This document shows, one piece after another, positions 57,101 through 64,000 of a DNA stretch of 64,000 nucleotides. The notes under the pieces are model-generated. The model searched no databases and was not told the DNA's origin. It saw only the letters and a list, made by a program, of their open reading frames with translations. Location: NCBI RefSeq assembly GCF_035918015.1, contig NZ_CP109132.1, positions 7,440,001 to 7,504,000 on the forward strand, written 5' to 3'. Position 1 is the first letter of the stretch, and the number at the start of each line of letters is the position of its first letter. Origin of the DNA: Streptomyces sp. NBC_01754 (GTDB taxonomy: Bacteria > Actinomycetota > Actinomycetes > Streptomycetales > Streptomycetaceae). The position numbers and the translations under genes were made by a program.

Positions 57101-60100
57101 TGAACAGCACCGCCAGCCGGCCCTCGCCCGCCGTACCGGTCGCGAGTACGTCTCCGCCGGCCAGGACCACACGGTGCTCCAGCCCGGCCCGCGTCGTCGC
57201 CAGCGACCAGCCGACGTCCACCGCGTCCAGCTCCGGACGCTCCGCCACGAACGACCGCAGCCGCTCCACCTGCGCCCGCAACGCGGTCTCGGACTTCGCC
57301 GACAGCACCCACGGCACCGTGACCGGCCCGAACACCCGAACCGGCTCACTCACCGACACCGACTCGGAGGCTTCCTCCAGGATGACGTGGGCGTTGGTGC
57401 CGCTGATGCCGAACGAGGACACCGCCGCCCTGCGCGGTCGGTCCGCCTCCGGCCAGGTCCGGGCCTCGGTCAGCAGTTCGACCGCACCGGCGGACCATTC
57501 CACCTGCGGGGATGGTTCGTCCACGTGCAGCGTCGCAGGCATCGCCCCGTGTTGCATCGCCATGACCATCTTGATCACACCGGCGATACCGGCGGCTGCC
57601 TGCGTGTGTCCGATGTTCGACTTGATCGAGCCCAGCCACAGCGGCTCGCTGCCCTCGCCACGGTCCTGGCCGTAGGTGGCCAGCAGTGCCTGGGCCTCGA
57701 TCGGGTCACCGAGCCGGGTCCCGGTGCCGTGTGCCTCGACCACATCGACATCCGTAGTCGTCAGCTGGGCGTTGGCGAGTGCCTGGCGGATCACCCGCTG
57801 CTGCGAAGGACCGTTCGGCGCCGTCAGACCGTTGGACGCACCGTCCTGATTGACCGCACTTCCCCGCACCACGCCCAGGATGTGGTGTCCGTTGCGCTGT
57901 GCGTCTGAGAGCCGTTCGACCAGCAGCAGGCCGACGCCTTCGGCCCAGCCGGTGCCGTCGGCGGCCGCGGCGAACGACTTGCAGCGGCCATCTGCCGCCA
58001 GGCCGTCCTGGCGGTCGAACTCGGCGAATGCCCCAGGGCTGACCATCACCGTCACACCACCGGCGAGCGCCAGGCTGCACTCACCCGACCGCAGCGCCTG
58101 CGCCGCCAGATGCAGAGCAACCAGGGAGGAGGAACACGCCGTGTCGACGGTGACTGCGGGGCCTTCGAGCCCGAAGGCGTAGGAGACACGCCCGGAGATC
58201 ACACTGTTCGCCGTGCCCGACAGCAAATGCCCCTCGGCACCGGCAACACCATTGACGCCGTAACCCGACGAGGACGCGCCGGCGAACACCCCGACACTCC
58301 GGCCCTTCAACGACCGCGGGTCCACCCCGGCCGATTCGAACGTCTCCCACGCGGTCTCGAGCAGCAAACGCTGCTGCGGATCCATCGCCAACGCCTCACG
58401 CGGCGAGATACCGAACAACGCGGCATCGAACCGATCCGCGTCAGCGACGAACCCGCCCAGCCCGGCCACACCGTCCAGTGCCTCCACCGGCCAGCCACGG
58501 TCGGTCGGGAACGGCACGATCCCGTCGCTCGCACCCTCGACCAGATCCCACAGCTGCTCCGGGGAGGTCACCCCACCGGGATAGCGGCAGGCCATGCCGA
58601 CGATCGCGATGGGCTCGTCCGACAGCGTGATCGTGGTGTGCGCCGGCATCGTAGAAGCCTGCTGGGCACTCTCAACCAGTTGTGCCAGGAGGTAATCGCT
58701 CAGGACCTCCGGGCTCGGGTAGTCGAACACCAGCGTCGCAGGCAGCGACAGTTCACTGTGCGTGGTCAGGAGGTTGCGTAGTTCGACTGCCATCAGCGAG
58801 TCGAAGCCGAGGTCTCGGAAGGCCCGGCCGGGTTCGATGGCCTCGGCGCCTCCATGTCCCAGTACCTGCGCGGCCTGTGCACGCACCAGGTCCAGCACCA
58901 TCTGGCGCCGCTCCGTGTCCGTGACGCCCATGAGCTGCTGACGCAGTTCCGACTCGACGCCACTGCCTGGGTCCCTCTCCAGAGCAGCCGCCGCTTCCGG
59001 GAGGTCCGCGAGCAGAGCACTGGGGCGTACCGAGGTGAATGCGGGGGTGAACCGTGACCAGTCCATATCGGCGACCGTCACACACGGTTCGTTGCCGTCC
59101 ACCGCTGCGGCCAGAGCTTGAATCGCCAGGGCGGGGTCTATCGATGACAGCCCGCGTCGGCGCAGGGCCTGCTCCGCCTCGCCCTGGACCGCCATACCTG
59201 CCTCGGCCCAGGGGCCCCAGGCCACGGATGTGCCCGGAAGTCCGCGGTCGTGGCGGTGCTGGATCCAGGCGTCGAGGAACGCGTTGCCGGCGGCGTAGGC
59301 GCCTTGGCTGCCGCTGCCCCAGGTCGCGGCGATCGAGGAGAACACCACGAACAGGTCGAGCGGTAGATCCCGCGTCAACTCGTCCAGATACACGGTCCCG
59401 TCGACCTTGGCGCGCAGCACCTCTGCGAATGCCTCCGGGGTGGTCTGCTCCAGTCCCTCCGTGTCCACGATCCCGGCCGTGTGCACGATGCCGGCCAGCG
59501 GCCGTTCGGCCGGGACACCGGCGATCACGCCGGCGAGCGCGTTCCGGTCGGTGACGTCGCAGGCGGTCACCGTCACTTGCGCGCCGAGCTCGGTCAGTTC
59601 CTCGGCCAACCTGTCCGGAGCGACACCGCTGCGGCTGGTGAGCACCAGGTGTGGCACGCCGCGACCGGCCAGCCACCGGGCCACCTGGGCGCCGAGGGCG
59701 CCGGTGCCACCGGTGATCAGCACCGTTCCCGTGGGCTGCCACCCGGCACCGGTCACAGCTGCCGGTACCGCACGTGCCAGGCGGCGGCCGTAGACACCGG
59801 ACCCGCGTACCGCGACCTGGTCCTCGCCGCCACCCCCGGTGAGAATGCTCGCGAGCCGGGCACCGGCCCTGGCGTCGAGTGCTGTCGGCAGGTCGATCAG
59901 GCCGCCCCAGCGCTGTGGGATCTCCAGTGCCGCGACCCGGCCCAGACCCCACACCGCAGCCAGATCCGGACTCTCCAGCCGATCGGAGCGGCCCACCGAC
60001 ACCGCACCACGCGTGAGCACCCACAACGGCGCCGAGACCTCACCCAGCGCCTGCACCGCAGTCAGCGTGTCCGCCCACCCGGACGCGAGCAGCACCACCC

Positions 60101-63100
60101 CCGCCACACCGGGCAGCTGCGCAACCTCATCGACGGGCACGTTCACCACCGTCGCGCCCGCTATGGACAGTGCCGTGGATATGTCCGCGTCCTCGGGTCC
60201 GACGACCACCCAGGTGCCGGACAAGGACGCCAGGGGGAGATCGGTCAGTGGCTTCCAGGTGATCTGGTAGCGCCAGGAGTCCAGTGTCGAGCGCTCCTGG
60301 TGACGTCGCCGCCACTCGGACAACGCCGGCAACGCCGACTCCAGACCGGCCAGTTCCTCCAGATCCTCACGCTCCACCGCATCCCAGAACGCCGAGTCGG
60401 CCATGCCGTCTGTCGCTGTTCCGGCCGGCAGCTCCGGCCAGAACCTCTGGCGCTGGAACGCATACGTCGGCAACGGGATCGTACGACCGCCCCAGCCCGT
60501 GAACAGCTTCGGCCAGTCGACGCCGACACCGGTGGACCACAGGCTGCCGATCGCGGTGAGCGCGGTGTCGGTCTCGTCACGGTCCTTACGCAGGATCGAA
60601 GCGAACACGGCATCGCCGGCCGTGTCCTGGGCCATGGCGGACAGCACGCCGTCCGGGCCCAACTCCAGATAGGTCGTCACACCCATGGCCTCGAGGGTTG
60701 TGACGCCATCGGCGAAACGGACCGCCTGCCGCACTTGCCGCAGCCAGTAGTCCGGCTGCTGCATCAGCCCGGGCTCGGCCACCGCACCGGTCAGGTTCGA
60801 CACGATCGGGATGTGTGCGGGGTTGTACGTCAGCCCGGCCAGGACGGTCGCGAACTCGTCCAGCATCGGCTCCATGAGAGCCGAGTGGAACGCGTGGGAC
60901 ACCGTCAGGACGTTGAACCGCTGACCCTGCTCCGCGCATTCGGCCGCATACCGCTCGATCGCCTCGATGCCACCGGACAGCACCACAGAGCGCGGGCCAT
61001 TGACGGCGGCGATGTCCAGCCCGGAGTCGGCGACGTCCGTCTCGGTGGCCTGGACGGCGAGCATTCCGCCGCCGGACGAGAGTGCCTGCATCAGGCGGCC
61101 GCGTTCGGCCACCAGGGTGCACGCGTCGTCCAGGTCGAGGATTCCCGCGACGTGGGCGGCGACGATCTCACCGAGCGAGTGGCCCAGGAGCACGTCCGGG
61201 ACCACACCCCACGACTCGACCAGCCGGAACAGGGCGACTTCGAGGGCGAACAGACCCGCCTGCGCCCACATCGTCCGATCGAGGTCGACGCCGTCGGTCA
61301 GGACCTCGCGCAGCGGACGCTCCAACCGCACATCCAGCCGGACACACACCGCGTCGAACGCCTCGGCGAACACCGGGAACGCCTCGTACAGCCCCAGGCC
61401 CATGCCGGGACGCTGAGAGCCCTGACCGGTGAACAACACCGCCAGCCGGCCCTCGCCCGCCGTACCGGTCGCGAGTACGTCTCCGCCGGCCAGGACCACA
61501 CGGTGCTCCAGCGCGGCCCGGCTGGTCGCCAGCGACCAGCCGACATCCACCGCATCCAGCTCCGGACGCTCGGCCACGAACGACCGCAGCCGCTCGATCT
61601 GCACCTTCAACGCAGCAGTCGACTTCGCCGACAGTACCCACGGCGCCAGGTCGGGTCGCGGCGCCGAAGGCTCGGTGACCGGCTCCTGTTCAACAGGCTC
61701 CGGCGCCTGCTCCAGGATGATGTGCGCGTTGGTCCCGCTGATTCCGAACGAGGACACCGCCGCCCTGCGCGGCCGGTCCACCTCGGGCCATTCCCGCGCC
61801 TCGGTGAGCAGTTCCACCGCGCCGGCGGACCAGTCCACCTGCGGGGATGGTTCGTCCACGTGCAGCGTCGCCGGGAGCACACCGCGCCGCATCGCCATGA
61901 TCATCTTGATCACGCCCGCGACGCCCGCCGCGGACTGGGTGTGACCGATGTTCGACTTCACCGAGCCCAGCCACAGCGGCTCGTCGGTGTCACGGTCCTG
62001 GCCGTAGGTCGCCAGCAACGCCTGTGCCTCGATCGGGTCGCCCAGCCGGGTCCCGGTCCCGTGCGCCTCCACCGCGTCCACATCGGCCGTGGTGAGACGG
62101 GCGTTCGCCAACGCCTGACGGATCACCCGCTGCTGGGAGGGACCGTTCGGCGCTGACAGACCGTTCGACGCACCGTCCTGATTGACAGCGCTGCCCCGCA
62201 CCACACCCAGGATCCGGTGCCCCATGCGCCGCGCGTCCGACAACCGCTCGACCAGCAGCAGACCGACACCCTCCGACCACCCCGTCCCGTCGGCCGCCGC
62301 CGCGAACGCCTTGCACCGGCCGTCCGCCGCCAGGCCGTCCTGCCGGTCGAACTCGATGAAGGCACCCGGCGTGACCATCGCCGTCACACCCCCGGCCAAC
62401 GCCATGTCGCACTCACCCGCCCGCAGCGCCTGCGCGGCCAGATGAATGGCCACCAGCGACGATGAACACGCCGTGTCCACCGTCACCGCCGGCCCCTCGA
62501 GCCCGAAGGTGTACGAGATACGGCCGGAGATCACACTGCCCGCCGTACCGGTGATCAGATGCCCCTCGGCACCCGGCATCCCCGCACTGCCGTATCCGGA
62601 CGGGGCAGCACCCGCGAACACCCCGATCTGCCCGCCACGCACCCGCCGCGGATCCACCCCGGCCGACTCGAACGTCTCCCACGCCGCCTCCAACAGCAAA
62701 CGCTGCTGAGGATCCATCGCCAACGCCTCACGCGGCGAAATACCGAACAGGTCGGCATCGAACTCGGCCACACCGGCCATGAACCCGCCCAGCCCCGTCA
62801 CACCACCCAACGCCTCCACCGGCCAGCCACGATCGGTCGGGAACGACGTGATCCCATCACCCGCACCCTCAACCAGATCCCACAACTGCTCCGGAGACGT
62901 CACCCCACCGGGATACCGGCAAGCCATGCCGACGATCGCGATGGGTTCGTCCGACAGCGTGTTCGTGGTGTGTGCCGGGAGTGCGGTGTCCTGCGGTGCG
63001 TCTCCGGTGAGTTGGGCCAGGAGGTAATCGCTCAGGACCAGCGGGCTCGGGTAGTCGAAGACCAGTGTTGCCGGCAGGGGTGACCCGGTGTGCGTGGTCA

Positions 63101-64000
63101 GGAGGTTGCGCAGTTCGACTGCCATCAGCGAGTCGAAGCCGAGGTCCCGGAAGGCCCGGCCGGGTTCGATGGCCTCGGCGCCTCCATGCCCCAGTACCTG
63201 CGCGGCCTGTGCACGCACCAGGTCCAGCACCATCTGGCGCCGCTCCGTGGCCGTGACGCCCATGAGCTGCTGACGCAGTTCCGACTCGGCACCACCACCC
63301 GGCGTGGCATCGAGTGCACCTGCTGCCTCCGGAAGATCCGACAGCAGAGCACTGGGGCGTACCGAGGTGAATGCGGGGGTGAACCGTGACCAGTCCATAT
63401 CGGCGACCGTCACACACGGTTCGTTGCCGTCCACCGACGCGGCCAGAGCCTGGATCGCCAGGGTGGGGTCCATCGGCAACAGCCCGCGTCGGCGCAGCAT
63501 CTGCTCCGCTTCGCCGTGGGCCGCCATGCCTGCCCCGGCCCACGGGCCCCAGGCCACCGACGTCCCCGTCAGCCCGCGATCCCGGCGATGCTGGACCCAG
63601 GCGTCGAGGAACGCGTTGCCGGCGGCGTAGGCGCCTTGGCTGCCGCTGCCCCAGGTCGCGGCGATCGAGGAGAACACCACGAACAGGTCGAGCGGCAGTT
63701 CCCGGGTGAGCTCGTCGAGGTACAGGGTCCCGTCGACCTTGGCGCGCAGCACCTCCGCGAACGCCTCCGGGGTGGTCTGCTCCAGCCGTTCCGGATCGTC
63801 AAGACCGGCCGCGTGCACCACGCCGGTGAGCGGCCATTCGGCCGGAACACCGGCCAGCGCGCCGGCCAGCGCGTTCCGGTCGGTGACATCACAGGCGACC
63901 ACACTCACCTGAGTGCCAAGCTCGGACAGTTCCTTGACCAAGACGTCGGGAGCTACGCCACGGCGGCTGGTCAGTACCAGATGCGGCGCACCCCGACCCG
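48159..64000 (-). CDS. type I modular polyketide synthase, 3' part (about 5,280 aa visible)
   Basis: This is the downstream part of a PKS gene whose start lies beyond base 64000. In order it encodes the rest of a KR plus ACP, then KS-AT-KR-ACP, KS-AT-DH-ER-KR-ACP and KS-AT-KR-ACP, and an 86-residue C-terminal docking region. Of the three ATs, the first two are malonyl-type (HAFHS) and the last is methylmalonyl-type (YASHS). The final ACP differs from the others ([20 protein letters not shown]). The end of the docking region ([14 protein letters not shown]) should pair with the coiled-coil N-terminus of the next protein, whose start codon overlaps this gene's stop by 11 bp. Both genes are therefore one transcript and consecutive in biosynthesis. 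Confidence 0.95.
48162..48419 (-). other. C-terminal docking region of the upstream PKS
   Basis: 86 residues after the last ACP: a helical dimerisation part ([28 protein letters not shown]), a flexible linker, then the terminal helix [18 protein letters not shown]. This is the layout of class 1 PKS docking domains. The expected partner is the coiled coil at 48068-48169. Confidence 0.8.
48420..52757 (-). other. PKS window-module 3: KS-AT(methylmalonyl)-KR(A1)-ACP
   Basis: KS about 51510-52757, AT about 50200-51460, KR about 48870-50160, ACP about 48430-48640. The AT has GHSQGE and YASHS (50641-50658), the methylmalonyl signature. The KR is A1-like (Trp and Gln positions, VDTEELEQ in place of LDD). 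It should give a methyl branch next to a hydroxyl. The ACP is the most divergent of the set and directly precedes the docking tail. Confidence 0.9.
50460..51312 (-). repeat. methylmalonyl-AT repeat, copy in window-module 3
   Basis: Partner of 35528-36380. The two methylmalonyl ATs are far more like each other than like any malonyl AT here, with sharp borders on both sides. Confidence 0.8.
52808..54722 (-). repeat. ER-KR-ACP cassette, copy in window-module 2
   Basis: The third near-identical copy. It differs by a divergent patch at about 53680-53730 (KR Rossmann region, [16 protein letters not shown] instead of [16 protein letters not shown]) and another in the ACP near 52850-52890. Confidence 0.85.
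52809..58619 (-). other. PKS window-module 2: KS-AT(malonyl)-DH-ER-KR(B1)-ACP
   Basis: KS about 57370-58619, AT about 56110-57330, DH about 55230-56060, ER about 53850-54800, KR about 53280-53850, ACP about 52830-53060. The AT is malonyl-type. The DH keeps its catalytic His ([14 protein letters not shown]) and Asp ([12 protein letters not shown]). The ER has the NADPH loop [15 protein letters not shown]. The KR has LDD (AGVLDDGIF), so B1-type. The beta-carbon should be fully reduced to methylene. Confidence 0.9.
57380..58619 (-). repeat. KS repeat, copy in window-module 2
   Basis: Partner of 42480-43717. The few differences include synonymous changes and the post-KS linker, where the sequences diverge abruptly near 57375. 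Confidence 0.8.
58677..62951 (-). other. PKS window-module 1: KS-AT(malonyl)-KR(A1)-ACP
   Basis: KS about 61700-62951, AT about 60440-61660, KR about 59120-60400, ACP about 58690-58900. The AT has GHSLGE (61167-61184) and HAFHS, so it selects malonyl-CoA. The KR carries Trp/Gln at the A1 positions and lacks LDD (VDTEGLEQ instead). There is no DH insert between AT and KR. It should add a two-carbon unit ending in a hydroxyl. Confidence 0.9.
63012..64000 (-). other. PKS window-module 0 (partial): KR-ACP
   Basis: The C-terminal part of a module cut by the window edge. The KR has Trp at the A-type diagnostic position ([11 protein letters not shown]), with Gln five residues later and no LDD motif (GLDDPERL is one residue out of register), so A1-type is predicted. 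The ACP has [12 protein letters not shown]. The KS and AT, and any DH or ER, lie outside the window. Confidence 0.85.

Overview
The window is about 64 kb of very GC-rich DNA. Its strong G/C third-position bias, GTG starts, only occasional TTA codons and large modular polyketide synthase (PKS) genes all point to a Streptomyces or a close actinobacterial relative. No species can be assigned from the sequence alone.

Left part (1-18.2 kb), mixed chromosomal and accessory genes. A sugar/nucleoside catabolism fragment comes first: the 3' end of an RbsD/FucU-like gene, deoC and a GntR/UTRA repressor. Next is a three-gene, translationally coupled toxin-like operon (2331-8280). Its first gene encodes a giant protein with a GNAAVxRLL leader motif, a glycine-rich membrane-like segment and a C-terminal PD-(D/E)xK nuclease-like domain. 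Its second gene encodes a candidate immunity protein and its third a small helical protein. A free-standing, promoter-driven, tRNA-like RNA with a strong terminator follows at 8412-8597. After it come a fold-type II PLP dehydratase, a decayed region, a hypothetical protein, a GNAT acetyltransferase, and a two-gene operon of a HEAT-repeat protein plus a MerR regulator fused to HEAT-like repeats, with a MerR-type operator in front.

Polyketide precursor block (13.9-18.2 kb). An acyl-CoA carboxylase beta subunit is divergent from a compact FabH-like / ACP / FabF-like operon. The 150-bp divergent promoter holds seven copies of an (N)TCAG(N) heptamer, each at exact 11-bp spacing, in two outward-facing arrays. 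This is the layout expected of a SARP-family activator site. The block probably makes and carboxylates an acyl chain for the PKS, as an extender or starter; that role is inferred.

Right part (18.7-64 kb). Two overlapping type I PKS genes read right to left. The upstream gene enters from beyond the window: its visible part is the end of one module (KR-ACP) plus three complete modules. The downstream gene encodes 9,830 residues with six complete modules. In biosynthetic order the complete modules are: mal-KR; mal-DH-ER-KR; mmal-KR; mal-KR; mal-DH-ER-KR; mmal-DH-ER-KR; mal-KR; mal-KR(B-type); mal-KR. Every module reduces its beta-keto group, either to an alcohol or fully to methylene, so this stretch should build a saturated polyol with two methyl branches. 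There is no thioesterase here, and the last protein ends in a docking domain, so the chain passes to another PKS outside the window. Three DH-ER-KR modules share almost identical ER-KR-ACP cassettes of unusual codon usage, a sign of recent duplication or gene conversion.
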